A stretch of DNA of 64,000 nt, taken from the NCBI GenBank assembly GCA_013398955.1, contig VWPU01004525.1:124001-188000 (forward strand), given 5' to 3'. The notes beneath the pieces were generated by a model. That model was given only the letters and a program-made list of their open reading frames with translations. It was not told the DNA's origin and did not search any database. Shown here one piece after another: positions 24,792 through 37,166 of the stretch. The DNA is from Callaeas wilsoni (lineage: Eukaryota > Chordata > Aves > Passeriformes > Callaeidae). The translations under genes were made by a program, and so were the position numbers. Numbering within the stretch: position 1 is the first letter of the stretch; each line of letters begins with the position of its first letter.

Positions 24792-26579
24792 TTATAAGGT
24801 AATAAGGAAAACGTTAAATTTACTCTGCTTAAGGCAGCTCTCAATCTGAAGATTTTTGTAGACGTGCAGGAAGGTGATCAGAGCATTGCCAACAATCTGT
24901 TGTAAATCCTTTATGTGTTCTTAGAAAGCTCGTCTGTAACTAACCTTTGCTTGAAATTATTCTAAGCAGGAAAGAAACCTCCCCAGATAAGCATGAAAAA
25001 TACAGTGGATGTTTCTAGGTGCTTCTGTCCTGAATGTGTTATGGTTTATTCCCAAGTGAAATCGAAAACCATCAGGTCAGCAGCTGGCTGCCCTGGTGGG
25101 GACCTGGCTGATCAGAGTGTTTGAGACCTTGGGATTTCTGTACAGCCTTAGATTTCATATCAGGACAAAAGTGTGTTTGCTACTTTACTGTGTGTAGCAA
25201 AATATGGTCTGAAATCTCTTGTTAACCTGGAGGTGGACATGCTCTTAGAGAAAAAGAGGAGCATGAAAGTCAAAATCGATTAGGCAGTTTCAGGAATAGT
25301 GTTACAATAGTGGGTGTGGCATGACATGCTGACATAAACTATGTGTCAGTGAGGTTATCAAATCAAATATTGACTTGATACTTCAGTTGTAGCCTTTGGG
25401 CGAATATTGTTGAAAAGTAAAGGTTTTCTTGGCCTTAGCCTGGTTCCTTTTGGCTGGTTCTAGTCTTTGTTTCTCTTCTGGTGATTTACAAGCTATTAGA
25501 CTTTCAGGTGTTGTTAAAACGTGACTCTGGACTTACTGGAAGCCACCAGGAGAAAGTGACTCATTGAAGTTTTTGCCTTATCTGGCCAGAATTCTGAGCA
25601 TTCATCTTTTTGGAAAATTCCCGTTTCTCTCAGTTAGCTGAGGTATAGCAGGTATTTATCTTACTGAGGTAAACTCAGCAGGACTCCTGGGAGCCACAGG
25701 TTCAAAGTTCAGCCTGCAAACTTGCGGCTGAGAAACTTTCTCCTCTGTGTATGCTCAGGGATGTATTGTGTGAGTTTGTTTGTGTTTGTGGTGGTGCTTT
25801 TTTTCTTTTTCTAAAAATGTGTATAAATATGATGACAGAGTAGATAGAGGAACTACTTTAAAGAGGATAAATGGAGTTCCAGGCCTTTCACGTGAGAAGC
25901 AACGCATTCCCCCCAAAACTGAGGGAGCCTGAGAAAATGGCATGGATGTGTCTCAAGTTGATAAATGTTTCATGTTTTTTCTTTTCCTTGGGTTTGCTGT
26001 CTTTCCTGGCAATTGAGCTTGCAGAAAATCCAAGGATATGAGTATGACTATCTCCTTTAGTTATCTGTCTACTTTTTGGAGAAAATGTTCTTCTCCAAGT
26101 ACAGTCTCCTTGTAAAATGCTGCAGTTTGATATATCCTACTTGTTTGGAAAATAACAATCTGGGAAGTGCAAGCTAAGTCCTGCCTTGCTCTAAAAAAGA
26201 GGAAGGCTGGTTGTTTTCACAGACCAAGCTTTATGTCATCCTCACACATCAGTGATGGGAATAGGGGGATAAATTCAGTGGGCCCTTTTGTGTTGTTGGG
26301 TTTTCTTTAGAGAAATTTCTGAAATGCAGGAATTTTAGATAAAAATGTAAAATATCTGTGCCATGATCAAGGCAAGGATCAGACCAGTTCAGTCCCTCTT
26401 ATTCATTATGACAGTTTTTGCTGCATTCTTCAGTATTTGTGCAGAGTTCAGCACAAACTCAGTACCTTAAACAATGTACTGTTCAGTATTGCAACAAATC
26501 CCAAATTTTTCTTTCATGATTTCAAGAGATCTTTATCTTCTTATAAAAGATTTTTAAAACTCCTGAGGAAGAAGAGAGC
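24792..26579. other. Non-coding DNA, nothing recognised
   Basis: Unique sequence of average composition with no recognisable exon, RNA gene or transposon terminus. Confidence 0.4.
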
Positions 26580-26890
26580 CTACAAGAAAGATGGAAAGAG
26601 ACTATTTACAAAGGCATGTAGTATCAGGACTGGAGGAATGGCTTCAAACTGAGAGTAGCTTTAGATTGGGTATAAGGAAGAAATTCTTCCCTGTGAAGGT
26701 GGTGAGGCCCTCGCACAGAGGGTGCCCAGAGAGGCTGTGCCTGCCCCATCCCTGGAAGTGTTCAAAGCCACGTTGGACAGGGCTTGGAGCAACCTGGGAT
26801 AGGGGAAAGTGTCCCTGCCCATGGCAGGGGGTGGAATTAGATGATCTTTAAGGTCCCTTCCAACCCAAACCATTCCATGATTCTATCATT
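26580..26890 (+). mobile_element. CR1 LINE 3' UTR, about 310 bp
   Basis: A well-preserved CR1 3' UTR. It starts near TTTACAAAGGCATGTAGT and runs through AAGAAATTCTTCCCTGTGAAG, GGTGCCCAGAGAGGCTGTG and CCCATCCCTGGAAGTGTTC, then GGTCCCTTCCAACCCAAACC, ending with the CCATGATTCTATCATT tail. It is 5'-truncated: the endonuclease and reverse transcriptase are absent. The 86-codon and 70-codon open frames on its two strands are shadows of this non-coding repeat. Of the three CR1 tails in the window it is the longest. Confidence 0.95.
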
Positions 26891-27660
26891 GGAAAACTGA
26901 TTAAGGCTGAAAACATTTTTTCTTTTCTCCTGCAGATCTCTAAATTTTGGATATAAGGGTTCTGGATACAAATTGTCTCCCAAAACTTAAGTGTTTTGAT
27001 ATTCCTTTCTTTTTAGTGTTCCCTAAAGATTCAGTTCCTGAAGTTTGTGTATGATCTTCAAGAATCAGAATTTTAGAGTGGTTCCATAGTGACCAAATAT
27101 AGTCATTGTGTTACAAAAAGCCTTATCTCAAAGCATGGCAATAAATTATTATGAGGTTCTTCCAAATGTTTTTGAAATTTCCATATCTCCCAGCATTCCA
27201 AAATTTTCCCGGACATCTGATAAACACAAGATTTCAAGCAGTATAGTAGACTTGGCAGACACTAAATTCTGCAGAATGTAAATTACCATCAGTGTGCCTA
27301 TAAATCCTCTTGGCGTTTTTCTCCTGTAGGCTCAGCACAGTGTTCCTCCAGTGAGTCCCATTTACCAGGGGGCTGGAGTTTAACTGCATGAGATACTAGC
27401 TAAAAAATCTCAAGCAGGTCTCTAGAAACTCTTGATGTCACAAAATTTACTTGCTACTTTAGGTCTTTGATTTTCTCACTTGATTTTGTATTATAGTTTG
27501 TTCTAATGTCACCAAACTCTAGCAGTAGGTGTTAAAAAAAGTATCCATCCTAAAGTCTGTTCTAGTGGAAGCTGCTCTTAAATGACTTTTTTTTTTTAGC
27601 AACTGCCACTTGAAGGCTTGTGCATATGGGTTTTAGAAAATTAAGGATTTCAATTTTCAG

Positions 27661-27702
27661 ACAACTTCTCTGTGTTTTCAAACAACTGTTCTGTGTTTTC
27701 AA
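27661..27702. repeat. 21-bp tandem duplication
   Basis: Two adjacent 21-bp copies, ACAACTTCTCTGTGTTTTCA plus A and then ACAACTGTTCTGTGTTTTCA plus A, differ at two adjacent bases. A small replication-slippage duplication. Confidence 0.85.
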
Positions 27703-28883
27703 ATTGGTCCAAGCTCCTTGTACTCCCACACAATGGTAGAACTTTACAAGTATTTGAATTTCTCAATGTATTTTCATTTTTCACATTTTATAGGTTTGAC
27801 AAGCCACATTCCTATAAATTGAATTATTTTGGTAAGGAGTGATCAAGCTGCAAATCAGGAGCCCCTTTGAGAGCTGCCTTAGGTCTCTACAGGGAGGAAG
27901 TTCTCTCATCCAGGGAGCTCAAGGGCTGGAAGTGGAAGCCTGGAAACAGCCAGAATGGGCAAATAGGTGTGAGTGTGGAACTTGAGATGACAAATTCAGG
28001 AAATTCCCTCCCATACACCCTGATTAATCAATACCTCCTTCTCTCTTCAACATTGCAGATGCCAAATCCATCTTAAAACTTCCTGATAGATATATAACAT
28101 TTGTAGTTTCTGCTCTGATTTTCCTGTATTTCTCTTTGAGTTCGCTTCATCCTTAAAGCTATGTGGCAATTTATGATAATTGCTAATTTACTGATTTAGA
28201 TGATAATGAAAAGCCCACCAAAATAGTCAAGTTTCTTGCTTTTCCTTGTTTAAAAGGCTGTCCTAGGTCCTGCCCTGTAAACCTGAGCCTAGTTTTGGGA
28301 TAGTTTAAATCTAATTCCCATAGTTTTGGGATTTAGAGTCTGTGTGCTTTATCCCAAGGAATCAAAATGGTGGAACTTACAGTCAAACCACAAGATAAAA
28401 CCTCCTGGAACTGAGAACTGATGGAGTTTTAATATAATGAGCTGAAATCCTGCCTGTAACCTTTGACAGTTATTTTAAAGTATCTTTCATGTGTCTGTCT
28501 GCTTTAGTCTTAAATAATGATTCTAAGAGACGCTGAGGATCAAATGTGTGTGATGTCAAGGAAGGTCAAATTACTGAAATATTGGTATAGTTCTAAAACA
28601 TACCTGAAGTATGTTCAAGTATAAAGCTTCTTAGTTAGTAGATGTCTGACCTTTTGGTTAATGTATGTCTCTATCAGTCTCTTCAAAGCGTTGGCTTGAA
28701 AACTCAAGTTTATACACATATATGTATAAATATATTTATCTAAATTGGCCTCTAGAGTTACCGCTGTGCTGTCAAATTGCTTGGCTCAAAAAATAGGGCT
28801 ATGGCTCTTTTGCAGGCTAAAGAGTAGAAGGTTTTAGCACTAGTCCTAAAGTGGCCATCCCAGTGTGGTCACTAACAGTCAAG

Positions 28884-28911
28884 TTTACCTTTAAGGAGCC
28901 CTTAAGGTAAA
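28884..28911. repeat. Near-perfect 28-bp palindrome
   Basis: The left arm TTTACCTTTAAGG and right arm CCTTAAGGTAAA pair with one bulged base around a 3-nt loop (AGC). It could form a short hairpin in DNA or RNA. No function is implied. Confidence 0.7.
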
Positions 28912-29479
28912 TATTTTAAAATCCCATGTCCCTACCAATCAGAATTTTCCCTTCATTCAAGCCTTTCTTTCCCATGTTAACTTTTTGTAATACCTAATGC
29001 TGTGCTTTCGGTTGTTAACTTTTTGTTTACTGTTGAGAATGATGCTTTGGAAGAATAGAAAACAAAGTATGAATTTCTCCATTCTTCTGATTCAATAATG
29101 TGATCCAGAATTACATTTCTGGAACAAAATATTTCCTGTTTATAAAGGCTTATGCCACTTGTATGAAACCAAAAAGGTTTTATTGGATGACAATAATTAT
29201 ATGGTTGGCAACTAAACAATAGGTAAGTCACTGGCAAGCACAGAGTGGGCACCTGGATAGAGGGATTTAATAGAATCATTAAATAGAATTAATTTAATAG
29301 AACGACTACTTAGAGCACTTTCCAGTGTTTTTAAACTCTCTGTAGACTGACAAAATGCCACATTAGGTTAGTTCTGTTCATGGTGGCTGTTTACTTACGC
29401 TGAGAGAAATCTTCCTGTCACTAACTTGCAATAACAGTGGATTGTTGCACAATCTTGTCTCCTAAACACTGGCATATTT

Positions 29480-29760
29480 CTTACCCCAGGCTCATATTTC
29501 CTAATAACTCATTATCAAATCACATTTGGAGAAGGGACTGCTGAATTACTTAGCTAAAATGCAGTCATAGGTTTGGCCTTACTCATGACCTTCACCAAAT
29601 AATAAGAGGCAGCTGCATAGATCTTGTGCATGACAGGAATGTTAATCTCCATTCTCCTATAACACACCAGTGTAATTGATGGTGAAATGCACGGGGGCAT
29701 ATTGTCCCTTCCTTACACACTGCAAAATCACTCTAATCACGCTCTGTGCTCAACTATATG
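29480..29760. promoter_or_regulatory. Candidate conserved non-coding element
   Basis: The block has no repeat signature and contains dense short words typical of vertebrate enhancers (TAATAACTC, AATTACTTAGC, TAATTGATGG, CTCTAATCA). Only composition supports this; cross-species alignment would decide. Confidence 0.12.
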
Positions 29761-32700
29761 GTATGGACTTTTTTTCTCAGGCTTGGAGCTGAAACACTTG
29801 GGTGGCTAAAATAGGTCCTAACAAGGAGCTCCTAACAGTGTTCAAGAATGAGAAATAGCTTTGCTTTTCCCTTCTCTTCAGACCATGCATTGCTTTACTG
29901 TATACGTGTGGGAAGTTCATGTCAATTAATGTAACCCTGTCAGAATTCTGATTAGCTCTAGCTGTGTGATCTGTAAGGATAGAGTTGGGACTTGTTCTAA
30001 AGCAGATCTAATGAAAACATGGAATTCATAATATCTGGAGTGAGGCTTAAAAGAAAACCTGAATGAAAAAGATGTAATGTTGAAGCTTCTCACCAAAGAA
30101 ACAATAGGTTTTTCAGGGTTTTGCTTTATGGCAGAACTTGTATTTGGTGCTTATCATAAAATATATTATATTGGTGGTAATGCTTTCCAATCGTGATACG
30201 TTTTACTAAACTGTCAATTTAGCGACTGGTTCTTCAACAGGTAGCAGATGATTGATGCTGGAAATAGTAGTGATTATTGAATTAATTTTGGTTTGATGGT
30301 TTTGTGGCAAAAAAAAGTCAAATCCCAATTGAGTTCTCCAAAACCGAAGTGTTCTGTTCTGAGGAGTTCAGTAAGGCTCCCATGGAGAGTACATTTCTTC
30401 CCACACAACAAACACTTCTGCTTGAATTTCTCCACGGAATAATTTCGTGACCCTCTCTATTAAAGCCCTCCAAGTTGTGTGTTCTTTCAGGTGATTGAGT
30501 AATACCTTGAAGAGGCCTCCTGCCAGCTCCTAATGCAAGTGTGTATTTCTCATGTGAACATTCTGCTCTGGTTGCTGAAACACGAATAATACCCATCAGT
30601 GATTTCTTTACAAGGTTATGCAGCAATGAACAAAGAAATGAATAAAAAAATCCATGTGACACATACCCATTGAGTCCTTATTTAAATAGTGATTGCAAAC
30701 ACCTATAAGGAAAAAAAAAACCACCCCAAACCAGGTAAATCATGTAACAGTGACCTCTGTGAGTCTCTTAATCTACATACCTTGTCTTTGAACTGGGAGC
30801 ACAGTCTTGTTCATCAGAACATTTTGGAAAGAAAAATAAGGATTATTATAGATCCAGTAATGCAAAACAGCTTTAGGTACTCAGGACACAGACTGCATGT
30901 GAGGCTCTTTGTTTGAATGAGAAATGAGGCTGGACAGTCCAACCCCCAGCAGGCAGACCTGAGTGATGGTTATTTCATGATCTCTGAGCTTATTCCTCGA
31001 TAGCTCTTGCAAAAGTTTTTTAATCCGATCACAAGAGCCAATTTTATGAAGCCAAGAGGCTTGGCATTGGTAAACAGAGTGCCCAGCTGTACACCCTAAC
31101 CCCTGGAGAGGGATTGACTTTCTGCTGAAATACGTTGTTCTCCCGCTCTCTTCTGCTTTCCTGCTTGTAGCCTTCTACATCTTCTAATTCTTCACTAAGC
31201 TAATGTTATTTAATGGGGAGCTGAATTGCGCAGCTGCTGTGCCTGTGAGAATTCTGAAATTAAAGTTTCATCAAGCCAGAATATCTCCAGACATTGAAGC
31301 CTTCGGTCTTTTCCATTCAAATGCATGCAGCAATAATGGAACCCCAAGTGATCGCACAAGTCAGCCAGTAACTCTAATAGTAATTCCCCGAAGAAATTAT
31401 GTAATGAAATCAAAACCTTTCAATACTGAACTGTTAGTTTTGCAGGGAGGAAACCTCACTGGTTTTAAAGCTAAAAGAAAAATCTTACTATAAATCTCCA
31501 CTTCTTAAAAGGAACTATGATGATGCTTCTGATTTGGGAAGCGGAGAAGGTTCGTACATTTAGGCTTTGTCTTGTTATGGTGGCGCCTCTTTGACAGGGT
31601 TGTGGGTTTGTGTTGGTAAATTGCAGTGGAGTGTAATGGAAATGATCCAAGAAAGCATGAGACAGAGTATGTGGATGGCATACAATATACTGAAGTATCA
31701 AGGCCTTGGGTTTACCATAAATCAATCACCTGTGGTCTCAGGTCTTGGAGATGGGGGAAAGTGTGATCTATTCCCACTCTGTAAATAAATTTCTTGGCTA
31801 ACATAGGAGTGATCTGGTTGAAGAGGAGTCTCACTGGTTTGTCATTTCTTGAGTACTTCTCAGCCTCCAAGTTCCCAAGAACTGAGATTGTTTAGCACAC
31901 AAATGATCATTGCAAAGAAAGGAAATACTCTAATAATCTTCTTTTTTTTTTTTCCCCTGAGGCCTAAACAGAACAGCTGAAACAGAACTGAAATTTAAAC
32001 AAACTTTGAGGTTAGGTAAGAAATACAAGGCTAGTTGAGCATGCAAATGTATCAGAAACTCAATAATCTTCTCAATATGAATAGGTTAGGAAAAAACTTG
32101 AGTCAGGCTACCTTGCAGCTCTTAGGTTCTTTGATCACCTTTGCAGAGTAAAATAGCTAATACAGACCTGACCTGGGTTTATCCTGCCAAAAGTGAAAAT
32201 ATGAATTAGATCATATGTGAGGATGTTTGCTTGCACTTCAACTCACTGAGTGACAGAAAATGTACATCCTGCAGGAAAGTGCATTTGTATTTTTTTGAAG
32301 ACAAAGAATTATAATCAGTCAGTTTAAGAATAAGCCCGTGATTAAATCTGTAATGTGAAAGCAAAAACTGTTTACTTGAAAAGCACTGGCTACGTTGTGA
32401 TTAATCGTTAGGCATTCTGTAAGAAAATGTTTCGAAATTGCTACTTATGCAGTAGTTTAACTCTGGAACGTACAACTCTAGCAATTGATGTATTGGCAGA
32501 CACATACCTAGTAAATGAGTTTTAAATTATTCACTGTTAACCAGCAGCTATCACATATGGGATATTCATCCTTCTTCTCTTGTATAAAGCTGTGGATGGT
32601 CATTATTAACTCTTCGTGGAAGCAACTACTGCTTTTTGATGATAGGGAAAAGAAGTTGCTCTTTAATTTTATGCTTTATTTGCAGAATTTCTACTTTCTT

Positions 32701-34989
32701 ATTTATGTCAGAGAATTTTTTTCTTTTGTAAACATGTCACTTGCAATAGGGAAATAAAATTTAAAGTTTTACACTTTTAACGTAATTTTTTTTTGCTTTC
32801 CTGCCATGACCTCTGCTTTTCTCCAGCGACATGAGGTCTAGTCCAGCAGAGGGATACTCAAAGCTGGCCAAATCACAGGAGACATTTTCATTCTAGTGAC
32901 AGAGAGGAACAAATAGATGTGTCTTCCCCTATCCCAGCTTTACAATTAGAGTCAGAAGGAGGCAGAAAAAGAGACTGAGTCTGTTAGAGACAGCTTGTTC
33001 CTCAAAGGAGAGAAAAAGAGACAGCAGAGGGCTGAGAATAGTGGGGGGTTTTCTCCCCTCCAGTTTGTTTTGTTGTGGGGTATTTTTGCCCCCACTGCAC
33101 TTCTCTCGTGGAAAGGGGCTGGAAGGTGATGCAGGCACAACTTGTACATGTTCTGTCGGGCTGCAGCAAGGCAGCACTAATGGCTGTGAGCACTGTCCTT
33201 ACACTGGGGGTGAGCAAGGTCAGGGCTTCTCTGTGAGATGAGCAGCAGCAGGTAGTCAGGGAGCATCAGCATTGGCTTGCCTAAAACATACAGAAAATTC
33301 CAGATAGCCAAGTATGTTGGTTTAGTCTCTGTTTTGGGTGTGTGGATATGATTGTTCAAATGCAGTGGCCTAAAGTTTGTAGTCAATTGAAGTGATTCTC
33401 TTCAACCATCTTGATCTTCAAAGTTCTCTTGACAGATAAAAAAATGTGCTGTTCCTTATAACCAGATCACCAGGGTACACCTGAAGTATATATTTTAATT
33501 CCATTTAAATAAATTTAAAAATTGTTACTAAACTACTGATATTTTTTTAAGTCTGAAAATAGTGCTTGTATAATATTGGATCTTTGCAGGATCATGTACA
33601 TAGTGTACTGCTTTTGAGACAAAGAAGTTATAAATGAACATTAGAGATTTTAGTGCATGATGTGTTTGACTTTGGTTTAGTGAATCAGCTAAGAGATGCT
33701 TGTGACTGTCTGCTTCCTGAGAACAAACCAGCTGGTATTTATTTGGGAAGTATTCAGAAAACACCTTCTTGTTAATGATTCATTGTATGATTTGGCATCT
33801 GGTAAACTAATGTATTTTCTTTTTGGTGAAAGTCACCAAAAATCATTAAAGAACTATTCAACTTCTTTATGCTTTCTAAAATACAGTAATTATAGTAAAA
33901 AATGTTCTTATTAGCAACATTACTGAATGATGGTAAGCCAAGATCAATCTCGTAGTAGAATCTGTTAGCACAGACAACAAAAAATGTTAATTCCAGAGGT
34001 ATTTTCCCTCTTCAGCAAGCAGGTGGCTGTGGTTAGTAGAGATTCTTTTCTGTTTTGTATATGGTAGAATACAGTGGAGTTAATTTTTAAAGGAACCTTG
34101 TCATTTTAGCTATTTTATTGATCCCTTTGCTGAAGAACTGAGCATCTGGAGCCATCTTGACTTGATTATATTTGTTTCAGTGAGATTTTTTATGATGAGT
34201 TATTTTTTACTTCTGAAACTGTGTGCCCTTGAATATATAATTAAGATGATGTCAAGTTCCTTTTTGAACCTTCCTGAGAATACAAACGCAGCCTGGATTT
34301 CCCCAGAGGCTTGTCTGCATTATGAAAGTTTCCCTTTGTCTATTCTGCACCTGAACTTAAAAAGTAATATTCAACTGTAGTATTCAAAAGTCGTATTCAA
34401 CTTGATATTTCATAGCATGGTTTAAAAAGAGGTTTTTTCTGACATTTTAAGATGTGGCATTCAGAGTGATATCCAGATGACAGAAGATAAATTTTTAAAG
34501 GTTTTAATATGTAACTTTAGTGTATTTTTAATGGATAGTCACTTAAGATTATACATTTGGTTTATAAAATGCAAATGATTGAATCAAAACTTGTTAAAGT
34601 GGAAGACTCATTACAAGAGAAATGAAGGCTCTGAAATAGATGGGGTAAGATTTATTCCTTCACTGAAATGAGTAAGTTCAAGCAATAACATTTGTAGATG
34701 GAATCTCTAAGACCCATTTCAACTGTCAGGATCTTCTTGTTAGATCCTTCAGTTCAGTTTGGTGTCAATTTTCTCTTTTAGTGAACTTCTGAGGCAGCAG
34801 ATAGGGCTGAAATGCTGGTGATTTAAAGACGAATGGATGCACAGTCTATTTTTGAAAAGGCCAGACAGCTCTCTCTCCTTCTTTCTATATTTGCACAATA
34901 ACTGTCTCTCCCATGCTTGTCACCCTTTAAAGTTTATATCACTTGTTGCAAAGGTTGTCATAGCAGTTTATTTTCCATCGTAGCCACTC

Positions 34990-35330
34990 GCTTTGTAAAG
35001 CATTTCTTCCAGCATTCCCTTGGAAGATGACCCTTCCTTAGCTTAAGTTCATGCCCTTTGTTGTTATATTTGACACAATTTTCTATAGCCTTATAAACCA
35101 TATCTTTTGTTGTTTTACAAAATTCTTGTGTAACTTGGCAAGATCTGCTGTTAATTTATTTTTCTAAGGGTTAGATCTCATTCCTCTGAGGAGTTTTTTT
35201 ATTATCACAGATCTTCCAGCACCTACGTGATTCAGTGATATCTTTATATCTTTATTTCTTGCATTCTTCTTCTAAAGCAGTGATGGAAAATGCAGGTGTT
35301 GTTCCACATGTGCTTTCAGTCTCGTATCTG
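34990..35330 (-). mobile_element. Possible very old CR1-like LINE, antisense
   Basis: Read on the plus strand, the blocks appear in the order expected for an antisense CR1: a CTTCCTTAGCTTAAGTTCATG block, a CTAAGGGTTAGATCTCATTC and CTCTGAGGAG block, then TTCCAGCACCTACGTGATTC. These resemble the CR1 motifs for strong-stop, turn and ctccagcacctc. Each block is heavily mutated, so the call is uncertain. Confidence 0.3.
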
Positions 35331-35458
35331 TGCAACAGATAATGATCCTCTGCCTAACAGCATGTTCATATGTGAAACCATTCACAATTGTATAAATAAG
35401 TAATCATTGCATTCTAACACACAATAGTATAGGAGTGAATGTTTTTTCTTTTTTTCAG

Positions 35459-35651
35459 GGTAGCTTTTACTCAAAAAATGGTTCTGTGTAATAAGACAAC
35501 TAAAGAAGTAACCCCATTTATGGGCATGATCTGCACTAGCAAAAGTCAGTCACAGAACAAAACCAATGTGGCTTTTTTTAATCAACTCAATTGCTGTACA
35601 GGATCATACACCTGCTTTAAAAGTATCTGCACAGAATGGCAATTTATCAAG
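35459..35651 (+). CDS. Candidate internal exon, 193 nt, product unknown
   Basis: A branch-point-like TTCTAAC lies about 40 nt upstream of a strong acceptor (TTTTTTCTTTTTTTCAG ending at 35458), and a donor AAG/gtaaat follows 35651. The frame with phase 2 in and 0 out is open for 64 codons. The peptide is cysteine-rich (for example NQLNCCTGSYTCFKSICTEW) with two N-K-T sequons, so an extracellular domain is conceivable. Cysteine-rich translations are also common by chance. No partner exon was found on this strand nearby. Confidence 0.18.
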
Positions 35652-36648
35652 GTAAATCTGTAATTGGTTTAAGCTATTTTGGGTTCTGTAGGAATAAATT
35701 CACCATTGAAAAGAGGGAATTGAACAGAGAATAAAAATAGTCTAAAAAGAGTCTTCAAATTCTTTGTTAGAACTGTGGCTCCACATCTTTTTAACATTCT
35801 TAAGTTCTTTGTATTTGAGAGGCCAGTTACCTCTTTCAATGAGGAGTCTCTCCTATTCATTCATTGGAACTAGATTGTGGTGTCAATTGTCCTTTTATGG
35901 TCAGTACTTCTTGTAATATCTGAATTGTTTATCAAATTCCTGGAAAGCACTTCCCATTTTTTGACTCTCTTGGATATTGTTTGAGAAAAAATATTTTTTT
36001 TTTCCTTATTTTTTCCTAAGATAAGCGGCCTTGAGTCTTAAGAAGGTTGTGTTCTTTACTATAGGCTAAACCTGGTCTGATACTGGTAAAGTCTATACTT
36101 TATGTAGGATGGAGGTTATTTGACACTCCCTGGTTACTTGAACACTTCACTAATTGTTTTAATAATACTGTTACCACTTACCCACAGTTTGCTAGTTATT
36201 GTGACTCTTCTATGCTTTATCATTCCTTTTATGTGCCTCAGTTGTAGCTATACAACTTCATTGTTTATCTTCTGAAATCGGCTCAAAATTTGAAATTTTC
36301 TTGGTTTTGATTCTATTTTGCTGCCAGGCTCATTGCAAGCATCTGTTGATTTCTTTTGCCTTCCTGTAAGGGAAGGGACCAATTTAATAATTATCACATA
36401 AAATTCAGTTTTGCACTGTGCAGTATGATAGAAAACAGGCTTTCTAAGGAAACTGTCATCAAGGTTGATTAGATAATCATATTTTCTTTAGAATACTGTA
36501 ATATTTAAAATTAGCTGCATGGAAGGATTATGAACTTCGTTGTAAATGATTTTGGATCTTTTTATAGAGCAGCATTGTTGATGTCTGTGACACATGCTGG
36601 TTTGTCAGTATTCTATTAAAGAGCCAGGATTATGAAACACTGCAGGAC
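35652..36648. other. Non-coding DNA, nothing recognised
   Basis: AT-rich sequence between the exon candidate and the LTR fragment. A further antisense LINE-like stretch may continue to about 36350 but no motif is secure. Confidence 0.3.
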
Positions 36649-36938
36649 TGTGGCAGGTTGACCCTGGCTGGATGTCAGGTGCACACCAAAGCCTCTCCAT
36701 CATTCCCCCTGCCCAGCTGGACAGGGGAGAGGAAATAGAACGAAAGGCTCCTGTGGTGAGAGATCACTCACAAATTACCATCCCTGGCAAAAGAGAGCTG
36801 ACTTGGGAAAATTAATTTAATTTATTACCAATCGAGTCAGAACAAGGTAATGACAAATAAAAACCAAATGTTAAACCCACCTTCCTCTCTCTCCTACCCC
36901 TTCCCTCCTTCCAGGGCTCAACCTCACTCCTGCCTTTC
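36649..36938 (-). mobile_element. LTR 3' fragment (R-U5 end) of an endogenous retrovirus
   Basis: Read on the minus strand the element ends GGGTCAACCTGCCACA at 36649, a regular CA terminus. Before this it has CCTTTCGTTCTATTTCCTCT, CTGTCCAGCTGGGCAGG and an AATAAA in GGTAATAAATTAAATTAA, the probable LTR polyadenylation signal. The terminal 120 bp line up by eye with the 3' end of the solo LTR at 48178-49313 (shared CCTTT.GTT, CTCTCC.CTG.CCAGCTG and a terminal GCC..GGTCAA-type end). The U3 half is missing beyond 36938, so the copy is truncated and no viral genes remain. Confidence 0.75.
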
Positions 36939-37100
36939 ATATAGGAAGTATCCCTAAAATTTTGTTTATTTTCCGATGTATAATAAACTTCACCAACTTT
37001 TACTACAGCTTTTTAGTTTTTCCTTGTGAAAATAAAAATTCTTTTAGAATGTTTTAATATTAAACAAAATTTCACTCTCTAAGTCTAAAACCATACTTAC

Positions 37101-37166
37101 CTGAAATCTGCTCTCTCTGGCACGGATCGTTTCTGCAGTTGCTCACAAATAGCTGGCAGCACCTTT
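37101..37166 (-). CDS. Candidate 66-nt internal exon with near-perfect splice sites
   Basis: On the minus strand a strong acceptor (CATACCCTGTTTTTCTCAG) precedes the exon at 37167 and the donor TTTCAG/gtaagtatgg at 37100 is close to the ideal consensus. The length is a multiple of three, and the phase 2-2 frame is open: VLPAICEQLQKRSVPERADF, preceded by one lysine. One of the other frames has a stop. A 66-nt symmetric exon would fit an internal exon of a larger minus-strand gene, but no neighbouring exon was linked. It lies 163 bp upstream of the minus-strand LTR fragment. No family is recognised. Confidence 0.35.

Larger units (their letters stand above)
26891..34989. other. Non-coding DNA with small repeats
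   Basis: No credible gene. Contents seen: a 21-bp tandem duplication (27661), two copies of a 12-mer TAGTTTTGGGAT (28290 and 28321), a near-perfect palindrome (28884), and blocks resembling conserved non-coding elements (about 29480-29760, 30310-30670 and 31190-31500). Open frames of 96-114 codons in those blocks lack splice context. GC-richer DNA lies at 33000-33250 with nothing identifiable in it. Confidence 0.35.

Noticed and set aside
26591..26873. Overlapping open frames on both strands
   Set aside because: Both are shadows of the CR1 3' UTR, which is non-coding.
28290..28332. Two copies of TAGTTTTGGGAT 31 bp apart
   Set aside because: Too short to separate from chance in low-complexity DNA.
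31203..31493. 96-codon plus-strand open frame with an overlapping minus-strand frame
   Set aside because: No splice context or recognisable domain; stops are locally sparse on both strands, which fits a non-coding block.
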